Positions 25,234 through 34,734 are shown, counted from the stretch's first letter. The stretch: DNA of 64,000 bases from Pseudomonas sp. B21-048 (GCF_024748615.1 NZ_CP087168.1:2914001-2978000); one strand, 5' to 3'. Translations and numbers: made by a program. The notes: generated from the letters alone by a model not told the origin.

Positions 25234-25277
25234 TCGATCTTCGTTGATCGAGTGGGCTGCCCATCTGTTTTCGATGG
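25234..25277 (-). promoter_or_regulatory. Candidate ANTAR-type antiterminator hairpins
   Basis: On the minus strand a 6-bp stem TCGATC/GATCGA encloses the hexaloop AACGAA (25234-25251), with A at loop position 1 and G at position 4, the pattern known for ANTAR-protein RNA targets. A second hairpin CCATC/GATGG (25261-25277) with a 7-base loop lies just before it. Both precede the terminator stem upstream of nirB. NasT-type proteins control nirB/nas operons this way in Pseudomonas and Azotobacter. The second loop does not fit the consensus well. Confidence 0.45.
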
Positions 25278-25724
25278 ACCTGAGGGGATCAATGCAGCCT
25301 TTGTGCCAGCCGGTGGGTCGATACTTCATCCGCGTTGCAAAACTTGCGATTGAACAATCGGGAAACAGGCTGGCGACCCAGAACAGACGTGTTTTGACAG
25401 GATTTCAGACGTGGTTGCGCGGATCATTGGCAACAGAGGAGTGGGTACTGACAGAGGGGAAAACTCAGGGAACCGATCGCGGCAGGTGCACGTTTTTATG
25501 GCATCGCGCTTTATAAAAGTGCATGTAGCGGTTTTTTCGAGGCTTTCACCGCTTGTAGGACGTGCGCGTCAGATCATTCAACATTGATTAAAGGATCCTG
25601 TTTAAGCGTCCTCAAGGTTACTTCCTGCAAGCTACAAGATCTTGCGCCGCTGCCTACGCTTACGCCAGAATCCGCCGGCTTGTGCGCCTTGGGGTTGCTC
25701 GGTAACTTGATTCGTGTCACTGCC

Positions 25725-25939
25725 CATCAGTGATCGGGTTTAGCAGCCTGGGGTTACAAGCAAGGTGCACAAGCTCTTGTCAGTCAGGCATTACCATGCC
25801 TGCACTTGATGGTGGTTGTGCGCAGGGCGCCTTCGGGCGCGCCGGCTTTGCTAGCTTCCCCGGTCTGCTAACCTGCGTACAGCTGCCTCCCTCTCGTTTA
25901 GCAGCAGAAGGGTTGGCACCCAATCAGAGAAGCCAGCTT
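25725..25939 (+). ncRNA. Structured leader of the DUF6124 gene
   Basis: The 215 bases before the DUF6124 start hold several stems: CAGGCAT/ATGCCTG with a 4-base loop (25785-25802), GCGCC-TTCG-GGCGC with a stable UUCG-type loop (25827-25840), and a direct repeat TTTAGCAGC at 25739-25747 and 25897-25905 with the inverted TGCTAA in between (25866-25871). Similar leaders are, from memory, repeated before DUF3077/DUF6124 genes in fluorescent pseudomonads. The frame is open through it but the composition is not protein-like. The function is unknown. Confidence 0.5.
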
Positions 25940-26299
25940 ATGTTCAAGGTTACGCCAAACCCACCGGACACCGATCCGATATCCCCCTACGAACCCGGTT
26001 CAAAAAAACTCAACGAGGCCGCCGAACGCGCCCTCGATTATCACCTCAACTCGATTGCCGACATCAAAGCCACCGCGCGTAAACCCAGCAAGCTATTTGC
26101 CGTGGACCCGGAAGCGACTAGCGAAACCCTGGCGATTTTTCTGGTCGAGACGCTGGCCTCGGTCGATGTGATGGTCCATCAGTTGGTCGATCATCTGGAG
26201 GGTGAGTCGCGTCACGCCCTGCTGGGTATTTCGAACAGCATCATGGTCGCGGAGATCACGGCGAACCGGGTGCTGGATCACATTAATACGCCTGAGTAA
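25940..26299 (+). CDS. DUF6124 family protein
   Basis: A 119-residue protein starting MFKVTPNPPDTDPISPYEP, an opening typical of this Pseudomonas-specific family. LNEAAERALDYHL and FAVDPEATSETLAIFLVETL follow, with a C-terminal helix ending in NRVLDHINTPE. The open frame extends back to 25730 but the family start is at 25940. Function is unknown; members are small acidic cytoplasmic proteins. A long structured leader precedes it. Confidence 0.72.
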   Translation: MFKVTPNPPDTDPISPYEPGSKKLNEAAERALDYHLNSIADIKATARKPSKLFAVDPEATSETLAIFLVETLASVDVMVHQLVDHLEGESRHALLGISNSIMVAEITANRVLDHINTPE

Positions 26300-26347
26300 T
26301 GGTGAGTGAGTCACTGACGCAGGGTTGTGCAGCGGTTCCTTTTTTGG

Positions 26348-26384
26348 GGCCGCTGCGCGGCCCAGCGAGAGCAAGCTCCCTCGC
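26348..26384. repeat. REP-like palindromes
   Basis: GGCCGCTGCGCGGCC (26348-26362) and GCGAGAGCAAGCTCCCTCGC (26365-26384) are adjacent palindromes with the GCGAG...GCAAGCT...CTCGC core common in Pseudomonas REP elements. They lie in an intergenic region. Confidence 0.6.
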
Positions 26385-26548
26385 CACAGGTTTCTCGGTG
26401 CTTGCTCTGGCCGCGACCTTTTGGCGCATGCCGACTGGCCATCGATTGGGCGCCACAGGGCAACAGTTTGTTAACATCCGTGCGCTTTTTTTCGTCTGAT
26501 TGATCAGCCACTGTAGATTCCCGGTCGCTACACAGGATGCTTTTTTCC

Positions 26549-27154
26549 ATGAGTACGTTGTATACCCGTCGCACGGTCCTGCAAGGCATGAGCCTGTTGA
26601 GCCTTGGCCTGCTCGCCGGCTGCGATGACAGCAGCAAGCTGTCGTTCAAGTACGGCAAGGATCTGAGCGACAAGATCATGGGGCGTACCTTCAAGCTCAA
26701 GGACACGCAGGGCGAAACCCGGATGCTGGGCAGCTACCGTGGCCTGATGCCGATGATCTTCTTCGGCTTCACCCAGTGCCCGGCGGTCTGCCCGACGACG
26801 CTGGCCCGTGCGGCACAGGCGAAAAAACTGATGGGCCGCGATGGCGAGCGCCTGCAAGTGATCTTCATCACCCTGGACCCCGAACGCGATACGCCGCCAA
26901 TGCTCGACGCCTACGTCAAAGCCTTCGATCCAAGTTTCGAGGCGCTGTACGGCACGCTGGAAGAAACCGCCGCCACCGCCAAGGAGTTCGGCGTGTTTTA
27001 TGAAAAGGTCCCGAGCGGTTCGACCTATACGCTCTCCCATACCGCGACCAGCTTCATTTTCGACTCCCGAGGCAATTTGCGCCTGGGGCTGTCCGCATCC
27101 CTTAACGCTCAAGAGTGTGCAGAAGACCTGCTCACCGTCATGGAGGTCTGCTGA
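26549..27154 (+). CDS. SCO1/SenC copper chaperone lipoprotein
   Basis: A 201-residue protein starting MSTLYTRRTVLQGMS. A signal peptide ends in the lipobox LLAGC, so it is probably a periplasm-facing lipoprotein. The thioredoxin-like fold carries the copper motif CPAVCP and the distal His in TLSHTATS. SCO proteins deliver or reduce copper for the CuA centre of cytochrome oxidase. It overlaps the PCu(A)C chaperone gene by one base, giving a matched copper-delivery pair. Confidence 0.9.
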   Translation: MSTLYTRRTVLQGMSLLSLGLLAGCDDSSKLSFKYGKDLSDKIMGRTFKLKDTQGETRMLGSYRGLMPMIFFGFTQCPAVCPTTLARAAQAKKLMGRDGERLQVIFITLDPERDTPPMLDAYVKAFDPSFEALYGTLEETAATAKEFGVFYEKVPSGSTYTLSHTATSFIFDSRGNLRLGLSASLNAQECAEDLLTVMEVC

Positions 27155-27627
27155 TGACTTCGTTCTGCACAAAACGTATCAAACAACTGACCCTGGGCCT
27201 TTCCCTGATCGGCATGGCCTGGCAGGTGTCCGCTCAAACCCAAGTGAATGATGCCTGGGTCCGCGCAACGGTGGCCGGCCAGCATTCGACCGGTGCCTTC
27301 ATGACCCTGCAGGCCAACAGCGACAGCAAACTGCTCAGCGTGCAGTCGCCGGTAGCGAACACCGTGCAAGTTCACCAATCCAGCATGAAAGACGACGTGA
27401 TGAGCATGAGCCAGGTCGAATCCGTCGCGCTGCCAGCCGGTAAACCGGTGAGTTTTGATCCTCATGGCTACCACATCATGCTGATGGACCTGACGGCCCA
27501 GGTTAAGGAAGGCGATAAAGTGCCCCTGACCCTGACCGTGGAAAACGCCAAAGGTGAAAAAGAGACGATCAAGGTTGACGCCGAGGCGCGGGCGCTCGGC
27601 ATGCAGGACCACAGCAAGATGCATTGA
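27154..27627 (+). CDS. PCu(A)C periplasmic copper chaperone
   Basis: A 157-residue protein starting MTSFCTKRIKQLTLG with a signal peptide ending near VSAQTQ. The DUF461/PCu(A)C motif is visible: VHQSSMKDDVMSM and DPHGYHIMLM provide the His and Met ligands for Cu(I). It hands copper to SCO or the oxidase CuA site. The start overlaps the SCO1 stop (TGATG). A further His/Met-rich tail (MQDHSKMH) may bind copper. Confidence 0.9.
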   Translation: MTSFCTKRIKQLTLGLSLIGMAWQVSAQTQVNDAWVRATVAGQHSTGAFMTLQANSDSKLLSVQSPVANTVQVHQSSMKDDVMSMSQVESVALPAGKPVSFDPHGYHIMLMDLTAQVKEGDKVPLTLTVENAKGEKETIKVDAEARALGMQDHSKMH

Positions 27628-27631
27628 GAGC

Positions 27632-27654
27632 GTTGCTGAGGAATTGTCAGCAAC
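27632..27654 (+). terminator. Possible terminator hairpin
   Basis: GTTGCTGA (27632-27639) pairs perfectly with TCAGCAAC (27647-27654) over a 7-base loop. It lies directly after the PCu(A)C gene. The downstream T run is weak, so intrinsic termination is uncertain. Confidence 0.5.
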
Positions 27655-27765
27655 ACTTCGTAAATAACGAACTGTCGGTGAAGAATAATCGATTTTTCTT
27701 CACTGCAATCTCCCCGCTAGCATGACTCTGTCGGCTCCAGAACAAGTCCAGACAGGGAGAACGAC

Positions 27766-28749
27766 ATGCAACCCCTGAACATCGGCGAACTCTGGATGTG
27801 GGTCGCCTTCATCCTCTTCGTCATCGCCATGCTGGCTATGGATCTGTTTGTCTTCGGCGGGCGCAAGGCACATCGGGTATCGGTGCGCGAGGCGTCGTGC
27901 TGGGTGTTTGCCTGGTGGGCGCTGGCGCTGGCCTTCGCGGGATTGCTCTGGTGGTACTTGAATGGCGAGTTCGGGCCCGAGATCGCCCAGCGCAAAACCT
28001 TCGAGTTCCTCACGGGCTATTTGATCGAGCAGTCACTGTCGATCGACAACATGTTCGTGTTCGTGATGATTTTCGGCTACTTCGCCGTACCGCCGGAGTT
28101 GCAGCGCCGGATGTTGCTATACGGCGTGCTCGGGGCAATCGTGATGCGTGGGGCGATGATTTTCGCCGGCGTGTGGCTGGTGTCGCAGTTCGCGTGGCTG
28201 CTGTATGCGTTCGGTGTGTTCCTGATCATCACCGGGTTCAAGATGCTGGTATTCGCCCATCAGCGGCCTGACCTCGATAACAACCCCATATTGCGTTGGA
28301 TACACGGCCATCTGCGCGTCACCGACGGGTTTCATGGCGAGCGTTTTTTTGTGGTCAAAAACAGTCGGCACTGGGCGACGCCGATGTTTCTGGTGCTGGT
28401 GCTGATCGAGGCCAGCGACCTGATGTTTGCGGTCGACAGCATCCCGGCGATCTTCGCCGTCACCACCGATCCGTTCATTGTGTTCACGTCGAACATCTTC
28501 GCGATCATGGGCCTGCGGGCGCTGTACTTCCTGCTGGCCAACATGGCTGACCGCTTCCACCTGCTCAAATACGGTGTGGCGTTCGTGCTGGTGTTCATCG
28601 GCACCAAGATGACGCTGATGCCATGGCTTCACATGCCGGTTGAATGGTCGCTGGTCGTTGTCTGCGGGATCATTCTGACTTCGGTGCTGTTGAGCCTGAT
28701 CATGAATCGGAAAGAATCGTCTGAGAAAGATCGAATGCGATCCCTGTAG
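27766..28749 (+). CDS. TerC family membrane protein
   Basis: A 327-residue multi-span protein behind GGGAG. SLSIDNMFVFVMIFGYFAVP and IEASDLMFAVDSIPAIFAVT are the paired acidic-residue motifs of the TerC family. About eight to nine hydrophobic segments are visible. Members are proposed to transport metal ions (Mn2+ in several bacteria) or assist membrane-protein metalation; the name comes from tellurite resistance. A REPIN overlaps its stop. Confidence 0.88.
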   Translation: MQPLNIGELWMWVAFILFVIAMLAMDLFVFGGRKAHRVSVREASCWVFAWWALALAFAGLLWWYLNGEFGPEIAQRKTFEFLTGYLIEQSLSIDNMFVFVMIFGYFAVPPELQRRMLLYGVLGAIVMRGAMIFAGVWLVSQFAWLLYAFGVFLIITGFKMLVFAHQRPDLDNNPILRWIHGHLRVTDGFHGERFFVVKNSRHWATPMFLVLVLIEASDLMFAVDSIPAIFAVTTDPFIVFTSNIFAIMGLRALYFLLANMADRFHLLKYGVAFVLVFIGTKMTLMPWLHMPVEWSLVVVCGIILTSVLLSLIMNRKESSEKDRMRSL

Positions 28750-28825
28750 AGCTGCCGCAGATTGCGATCTTTTTGGCGATCACGAAGATCAAGATCAAAA
28801 GATCGCAGCCAGCGGCAGCTCCTAC
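28746..28825. repeat. REPIN (paired REP palindrome)
   Basis: The left arm GTAGAGCTGCCGCAGATTGC and following bases (28746-28774) and the right arm ending GCGGCAGCTCCTAC (28797-28825) form an imperfect inverted repeat. The GAGCTGCCG...GCGATCTTTT motif is the widespread REPIN type of fluorescent pseudomonads. Confidence 0.75.
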
Positions 28826-28905
28826 CATGGCCCGCGGTATCCTGCCCATCTGCTGTGGGTGGTACACGATGGGCATCGACTGGTAATCTGCAGCCTGCTC
28901 TTTCA

Positions 28906-29850
28906 ATGACGACGGTGACGCATTTGATCAGCAGTACCCCAGCACTGGCCCGCGATATCGACGGCAAAGCCATCTCCGCCCAGGTTCTCGACGAGGTCCG
29001 GGAAGAGGTACTGGCCCTGGCCGGCCAGCAGATCTATCCCGCCCTGGCGGTTCTGTTGGTGGGCGACGACCCGGCCAGCCACGTTTATGTGCGCAACAAA
29101 CTGCTGCGCGCCAAGGAAGTCGGCATCCGCTCCCTTGAACACCGCCTGCCGGAAACCGCCAGCCAGGCCCAGGTCCTGGAACTGATTGCGCAACTCAACG
29201 CCGACCCCACGGTGAACGGCATTCTGGTTCAACTGCCCTTGCCGGACACTATCGATGAACAGGCGGTGATTCAGGCCATCGACCCGATCAAGGACGTGGA
29301 CGGTTTTCATCGGGAAAACGTCGGTGGGCTGGTGCAAGGCATGGAGGTATTGACCCCGTGCACGCCCAGCGGCTGCATGCGTCTGTTGTACGAGACCTGC
29401 GGTGATGACCTCAGCGGCTTGCACGCGGTGGTGATCGGCCGTTCGAACATTGTCGGCAAACCGATGGCGACCTTGCTGTTGCAGGCGGACTGCTCGGTCA
29501 GCGTGGTGCACTCGCGCAGCGTCGATGCCCCGGCGTTGTGCCGGTTGGCGGATATCGTGGTCGCTGCAGTGGGTCGACCAGGGTTGATCGACGCCAGTTG
29601 GCTCAAGCCCGGTGCGGTGGTGATCGATGTCGGCATCAACCGCATCGCCAGTGAGTCCGGCGACCGTTTGGTAGGTGATGTCGATTACGCCAGCGCCCGC
29701 ACCGTCGCCCGCGCGATCACCCCGGTGCCTGGTGGTGTCGGGCCGATGACCATTGCCTATCTGCTGAAAAACACCCTGATCGCCAGCCAGTTGCAACGCG
29801 CGGCGCAGGCCCGTGGGCAGCAGCCAGTGGACGACCTGGCGTTGAACTGA
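28906..29850 (+). CDS. folD: Bifunctional methylenetetrahydrofolate dehydrogenase/cyclohydrolase
   Basis: A 314-residue enzyme. [31 protein letters not shown] (catalytic Lys region), [34 protein letters not shown] (NADP site) and [16 protein letters not shown] are FolD signatures. It interconverts methylene-, methenyl- and formyl-tetrahydrofolate. The chosen start lacks a good ribosome site and the protein is about 30 residues longer than standard FolD at the N-terminus. Pseudomonas commonly has another folD, so this may be a second copy. Confidence 0.92.
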   Translation: MTTVTHLISSTPALARDIDGKAISAQVLDEVREEVLALAGQQIYPALAVLLVGDDPASHVYVRNKLLRAKEVGIRSLEHRLPETASQAQVLELIAQLNADPTVNGILVQLPLPDTIDEQAVIQAIDPIKDVDGFHRENVGGLVQGMEVLTPCTPSGCMRLLYETCGDDLSGLHAVVIGRSNIVGKPMATLLLQADCSVSVVHSRSVDAPALCRLADIVVAAVGRPGLIDASWLKPGAVVIDVGINRIASESGDRLVGDVDYASARTVARAITPVPGGVGPMTIAYLLKNTLIASQLQRAAQARGQQPVDDLALN

Positions 29851-29886
29851 GCACATGTACGAAAAGCGGGTTACTCGAAAACGCGG

Positions 29887-30405
29887 TTATTTCCCGGCGT
29901 GCAGCACCTGCGCTTGCGGCATCGCCGAAGAGTGGTGGTTGAGAATTTTCCACTGACCGCCTACTTGCTCGTAAACAAAGGTGTAACGCGCCTGCACCTG
30001 ACGGGTCTTGCCATCGGCTTCGGTCAGGAAAAAGGTGTAGACGCCGCTGTCCATGGCCACGTTGGCGCCCAATGGACGGATCTCACGGTAGTTGATCTGC
30101 CCCACCGGTTTGAGCGCCATGAAGTGATCGAAGTAGTCCTTGATCTGCGCCGGCGTGGTGCGCACCCGATTGGAAACCGTCGGTTGCAGCACAGCGTTCG
30201 GCGCGTACAGGTCAACCACGCTCTGAACATTGCCGCTCTTCAACGCGCTATTCCAATGGTCGAACAGTGCGGCGATTTCGCGATCCTTCGCGTTAGCAGG
30301 CTGTTCGGCCACGCTGCTGTAAACGTAAGGCACTGCCTCCAACGCCTGGGCCAACGGGGCGGTCAGAGCGAGCAACAGAACGATGGCTGAGGTCTTGAAT
30401 TTCAT
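29887..30405 (-). CDS. Exported SnoaL-like (NTF2-fold) protein
   Basis: A 172-residue protein starting MKFKTSAIVLLLALTAP with a signal peptide ending near AQALEA. The mature part has DREIAALFDHWNSALKSGNV, VVDLYAPNAVLQPTVSN, SGVYTFFLTEADGKTRQ and ARYTFVYEQVGGQWKILNHH, matching the SgcJ/EcaC or calcium/calmodulin-kinase-II-association type of NTF2 fold. It is probably periplasmic; ligand unknown. It converges with folD. Confidence 0.82.
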   Translation of the reverse strand: MKFKTSAIVLLLALTAPLAQALEAVPYVYSSVAEQPANAKDREIAALFDHWNSALKSGNVQSVVDLYAPNAVLQPTVSNRVRTTPAQIKDYFDHFMALKPVGQINYREIRPLGANVAMDSGVYTFFLTEADGKTRQVQARYTFVYEQVGGQWKILNHHSSAMPQAQVLHAGK

Positions 30406-30530
30406 TGCGCTATTCCAATGATGGTCGATGGCCACACTGTGCCGCTCGAAACGCTCTCTGCCATCGGCCAACCGGAGTCATTTGCCTATGCCATTCGGCA
30501 GATAGCGCCCTGCCCCATTAACACGGTTTA

Positions 30531-31760
30531 ATGACGCCCCAGCCCGAACGGGCGTGCCGGCGCCAGACCCCACCCATGCAAACGCCTGATCATGACCCCG
30601 GTAGCGCCCTGGCCATTCGCACCCAGTATCGGCAATCGCAGAGTCGTGCCGCGCGGCTGCGACTGCTGGTGGATACCGGCCAGGAACTGACGCAACTGCC
30701 CCCCGAGGCCATGCGCGAACGCGTGCTGCAACGGGCCTGCGCCTTCCTCGCGATGGACCACGCCCTGCTGCTGGAATGGGACGTGGATGCGCAAGTCAGA
30801 ACCACCGCCAGCCATGGCAGCCGCGATCGTTTAAGCAGCCTCGAGCGACTCGCCAATACCGCGATGCGCATCCCGCAATGGCAGGAACAGGCGAGCGAGG
30901 TCCTGCCCAATGTGCTGCGGGTGCCCTTGCGCGGGGGCGATGGCGTGGCCTTCGGTGCGTTGGTGCTGGCCAACAGCGTCAGCATCAGTGCACCGGACAC
31001 CGAGGACATCGAATCCCTGCAATTGCTCGCCACCCTGCTGGCGGCGCACCTGGAAAACCAGCGTCTGCTGGATGCACTGGTCGCGCGCGAGCGCACCATG
31101 TCCGATCTGGTGCATCGGCTGTTCAGGGCCCAGGAAGACGAACGCAAACGCATGGCTTACGACCTGCACGACGGCCTGACGCAAACCCTCGCCGGCCTGC
31201 ATCAGCGCCTGCAAGGTTTTGCCGGCCGCTGCCCGCCACTGCCCGACGAACTCGGCGCGGACTTACAGACGATTCTTGCATTGGCCCAACATTGCGTGGG
31301 TGAAGGCCGGCAATTGATCAGCGGCCTGCGCCCGACGGTACTCGACGATTTTGGCTTGCTGAAGGCAGTCGACAAAGAGGCCGATCGCCTGCGCGACGCC
31401 GGGATCAAAGTGAACTGGAGCACGCGTTGCGAAGCACGTTTTCCCAGCCAGGTTGAAATTGCCCTGTTCCGGATTGCCCAGGAAGGCATCAACAACATTC
31501 TCAAACATGCACAGGCCAGCCACGTCATCCTGGCGCTGGAACTGCACGAAGGGCAAGCCTCGCTGCGGGTAGACGATAACGGCAACGGTTTTACCATGGA
31601 GCAACGCCTCGACACCTGCGGCGCCCGGCACCTGGGGCTCGCGGCGATGCAGGAACGCGCGAACCTGCTGGGCGGTGATTTCACCTGCGTCAGCCACGCG
31701 CACGGCGGAACGCAACTGCGTGCCACCGTGCCCTCCGACCTCAATGGAACAGCTCAATGA
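30531..31760 (+). CDS. GAF-domain sensor histidine kinase (NarX/HisKA_3 type)
   Basis: A 409-residue cytoplasmic kinase if started at 30531; neither this ATG nor the one at 30576 has a clear ribosome site. A GAF domain covers about residues 50-180, the dimerisation helix has the phospho-accepting His213 (RMAYDLHDGLTQ), and the ATPase domain carries DDNGNGF and HLGLAAMQERA. HisKA_3 kinases pair with LuxR-type regulators, and the next gene is one. Its signal is unknown. Start of a four-gene overlapping chain. Confidence 0.9.
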   Translation: MTPQPERACRRQTPPMQTPDHDPGSALAIRTQYRQSQSRAARLRLLVDTGQELTQLPPEAMRERVLQRACAFLAMDHALLLEWDVDAQVRTTASHGSRDRLSSLERLANTAMRIPQWQEQASEVLPNVLRVPLRGGDGVAFGALVLANSVSISAPDTEDIESLQLLATLLAAHLENQRLLDALVARERTMSDLVHRLFRAQEDERKRMAYDLHDGLTQTLAGLHQRLQGFAGRCPPLPDELGADLQTILALAQHCVGEGRQLISGLRPTVLDDFGLLKAVDKEADRLRDAGIKVNWSTRCEARFPSQVEIALFRIAQEGINNILKHAQASHVILALELHEGQASLRVDDNGNGFTMEQRLDTCGARHLGLAAMQERANLLGGDFTCVSHAHGGTQLRATVPSDLNGTAQ

Positions 31761-32410
31761 CTGAAGTTTTACGTCTGGTTCTGGCGGACGATCATGAGGT
31801 CACCCGAACCGGCTTCGTCGCGCTGCTGGCGGGCCATCCGCAATTCGAAGTGGTCGGCCAGGCCCGCGATGGCCAGGAAGCGGTGGACGTGTGCGAACGC
31901 CTGCGGCCCGACATCGTCATCCTCGACATTCGCATGCCCGTGCTCAATGGGTTGGGCGCGGCGCGAATGCTTCAGCAACGCCTGCCGGCCCTGAAAGTGG
32001 TGATATTCACCATGGACGACAGCCCGGATCACCTGGAAGCGGCAATGAATGCCGGTGCCGTGGGTTATCTGCTCAAAGACGCCAGCCGCGATGAAGTGAT
32101 CAACGCCCTGCAACGCGTCGCCGCGGGTGAGGAAGCCCTCAACAGTGCGGTCAGCGCCCGTCTGCTACGGCGCATGACCGAGCGCAACACCAGTGGCGCC
32201 GCGCCTGCCGAAACCCTGACCGCCCGCGAACGCCAGGTCCTCGGGCTGGTGGCCGGCGGTTGCAGCAATCGTGAAATCGGCGAAGAACTCGGCATCACGA
32301 CGGGCACGGCCAAGGCCCACGTGGAACGGGTTATCGGTAAACTCGGCGCCGCCGACCGAACCCAGGCCGCCGTCCGTGGCATCGCCCTGGGTCTGGTGAC
32401 CCAGGCATGA
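31757..32410 (+). CDS. LuxR/NarL-type response regulator
   Basis: A 217-residue protein. The receiver domain has the acidic pocket LADDHEVTRTG and phospho-accepting Asp57 (VILDIRMP), and the C-terminal helix-turn-helix is TARERQVLGLVAGGCSNREI...TAKAHVERVIGKL. It is coupled by ATGA to the upstream kinase and by ATGA to the downstream hybrid kinase. It probably binds DNA after phosphorylation by the NarX-like kinase. Target genes are not apparent. Confidence 0.92.
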   Translation: MTEVLRLVLADDHEVTRTGFVALLAGHPQFEVVGQARDGQEAVDVCERLRPDIVILDIRMPVLNGLGAARMLQQRLPALKVVIFTMDDSPDHLEAAMNAGAVGYLLKDASRDEVINALQRVAAGEEALNSAVSARLLRRMTERNTSGAAPAETLTARERQVLGLVAGGCSNREIGEELGITTGTAKAHVERVIGKLGAADRTQAAVRGIALGLVTQA

Positions 32411-34734
32411 AGGTTTCAAACGCTCGACGCTGGGCCGATCTGCCGTTACGTGGCAAAGCCCTCGTGGTGATTTCCCTGCCGCTGGTGATCCTGTTGCTCT
32501 CGCTGGTGCTGATCTATACCACCGAGCGTCAGACCGCACGCGCGGAAGAGGATGTACGCCGCGTGCTGCTGGTGCAAGGCGACATTCAGGCCGTGCACAC
32601 CCTGCTCGCGGAGGCCGCCGCCAGCGTGCGCGGCTATCTGCTGACCCGCCGCGAGGATTTCCTGCCGGGTTATCGGCAAGCCAAACCCTTGATCGAATCG
32701 GCCCTGCGCCGGCTCGACAGCAACGTTCGTGATGAACGGGTGCGCAAACATCTGGAGGTGATTACTCCGTTGATCGAAACCAAGGTCGAGGGCCTGGTTG
32801 AACTGCTCGATGAACGCAACGCCACACCCGAGTCCATCACCACGATCCTGATCAACAACAAGCACGTCCTGGACGAATTACGCGAACGCATCAGCGCCAT
32901 GCGCACGCTTGAAGACACGCTGCTGGCCGAGCGCACCGCAGCGGCCGCCTCCACTCGACAGCGTTTGTTGTTCTCCACCCTGCTGGCCGCCGCTTGCGGA
33001 CTGTTTGGCGCCATTGTGGCGGTGCTGTTCCTGTCCAAGGGCATCGTCGCCCGGGTCAAGCAGGTCCAGGGCAACGCACAACGGCTGGCACTCGGTCAGC
33101 CATTACTGCCGCAACCGCCGGAGAACGATGAGATTGGTCAATTGGGCACACGTCTGGTCGAGGCCGGACTGTTGTTGGCCGAACGTGAACGGGCCTTGCG
33201 CGACAACGAAGAGCGCTTGCGGCTGATCATCGACGGGGTGAAGGACTACGGTATTTTCGCCCTCGACACACAGGGCTTCGTCACCAGTTGGAATGCGGGC
33301 GCCGAACGGATCAAGGGCTACACGGAACAGGAAATCGTCGGCCAGCATTTCTCGGTGTTTTATCTGTCGCAAGAATGCCCGCAACATCCCGACATGGCGC
33401 TGCGCGAGGCCACTCGCGACGGTCACTACATGGAAGAGGCCTGGCGTTGCCGCAAGGATGGCAGCCGCTTCTGGGCCAGCGTGGTGATTACTGCGCAATA
33501 CGACAGCAGTGGTGCCCTGCGCGGTTTTTCCAAGATCACCCGCGACATCACCGATCGCCGTGCCGCCGAGATCGCGCTGAGCACCGCACGGGAAGAAGCC
33601 GAACGCGCCAGCCGCGCCAAAAGTGAATTCCTGTCGCGCATGAGCCACGAATTGCGTACCCCGCTCAATTCCATTCTAGGCTTCGCGCAACTGCTGGACA
33701 TGGACTCGCCCAAAGGGCAGCGGGTGCAGATCGGGCACATCCTGCGCGCCGGACAACACCTGCTGACCCTGATCAACGAAGTGCTGGACATCGCCAAGAT
33801 CGAGGCCGGGCGCCTGCCACTCAACGTGGAGGCAGTGCCCTTGGCGCTGGTTCTGCAAGAAGCCCTGACACTGGTGTCCCCCATGGCCTGCGACGCCGGC
33901 ATCGAGCTGGTTGAGCTGCCGACGCTGGCGGCCGACAGCGGAATCGTCGCCGATCGGCAACGCCTGGTGCAGGTGCTGCTGAACTTGTTATCCAATGCCA
34001 TCAAATACAACCGGCCCCAAGGCCAGGTGCATATCGAAATCAGGATTATTCAACAGCGAATTGCCGTGTCGGTCTGCGATACCGGCAAAGGCATCGCGGC
34101 CGATCGGCTGGAGCAACTGTTCAAGCCGTTCGAGCGCCTGGAGACCGATCCGAACGTGGAAGGCACCGGTCTTGGCCTGGCCTTGAGCAAAAGCCTGCTG
34201 GAAATGATGAACGGCAGCCTGACCGTCAAAAGCCAGCCCGGCGCAGGTTCCAGTTTCACCCTGGAGCTGCCCTTCGTGCGCCTGCTGTCAGTCACCGAGC
34301 CACCTGCTGCACGAATCAGCCACCCAACAATTACGACCACCCTCACCGCCCACGATTACCAAGGCAAAGTGCTGTGCATCGAAGACAATCTTTCGAGCCT
34401 GGCCCTGATCGAAACCCTGCTGCAGCGACGACCGCACATCCAATTGCTCTCAAGCATGCAGGGGCAAATGGGCCTGGACCTGGCCCGTCAACATGCGCCG
34501 CAGCTGATTCTGCTGGACGTGGCACTGCCGGATCTTGATGGTTTCAAGGTTCTGCAACGCTTGCGCCAGTCTTCCATCACCCGTGCCACTCCAGTGCTGA
34601 TGATCACCGCCGATGCCAGCGATCTCACTCATCTGGCGTTGCTGGAAGCGGGAGCGACGGCGGTGCTGACCAAGCCGATTCACATTCCTTCATTCCTCGC
34701 CCGCCTTGACCAGCATCTACCGGAGCCCGTGTGA
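32407..34734 (+). CDS. CHASE3-PAS hybrid histidine kinase
   Basis: A 775-residue inner-membrane protein. Span 1 lies near 15-38, a CHASE3-like helical extracytoplasmic domain spans about 40-180, span 2 near 188-208, then a PAS domain at about 275-385 (IIDGVKDYGIFALDTQG). The HisKA box holds His414 (RMSHELRTPLNS); ATPase motifs are LLNLLSNAIKYN and GTGLGLALSKSLLE. The C-terminal receiver has Asp704 (LILLDVALPDLDG). Coupled to both neighbours by 4-base overlaps. Hybrid kinases of this layout relay phosphate to the next receiver gene. Confidence 0.92.
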   Translation: MKVSNARRWADLPLRGKALVVISLPLVILLLSLVLIYTTERQTARAEEDVRRVLLVQGDIQAVHTLLAEAAASVRGYLLTRREDFLPGYRQAKPLIESALRRLDSNVRDERVRKHLEVITPLIETKVEGLVELLDERNATPESITTILINNKHVLDELRERISAMRTLEDTLLAERTAAAASTRQRLLFSTLLAAACGLFGAIVAVLFLSKGIVARVKQVQGNAQRLALGQPLLPQPPENDEIGQLGTRLVEAGLLLAERERALRDNEERLRLIIDGVKDYGIFALDTQGFVTSWNAGAERIKGYTEQEIVGQHFSVFYLSQECPQHPDMALREATRDGHYMEEAWRCRKDGSRFWASVVITAQYDSSGALRGFSKITRDITDRRAAEIALSTAREEAERASRAKSEFLSRMSHELRTPLNSILGFAQLLDMDSPKGQRVQIGHILRAGQHLLTLINEVLDIAKIEAGRLPLNVEAVPLALVLQEALTLVSPMACDAGIELVELPTLAADSGIVADRQRLVQVLLNLLSNAIKYNRPQGQVHIEIRIIQQRIAVSVCDTGKGIAADRLEQLFKPFERLETDPNVEGTGLGLALSKSLLEMMNGSLTVKSQPGAGSSFTLELPFVRLLSVTEPPAARISHPTITTTLTAHDYQGKVLCIEDNLSSLALIETLLQRRPHIQLLSSMQGQMGLDLARQHAPQLILLDVALPDLDGFKVLQRLRQSSITRATPVLMITADASDLTHLALLEAGATAVLTKPIHIPSFLARLDQHLPEPV

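Noticed and set aside
25159..25353. Small plus-strand open frames in the nirB leader
   Set aside because: They overlap the terminator and hairpin region, lack ribosome sites and look non-coding.
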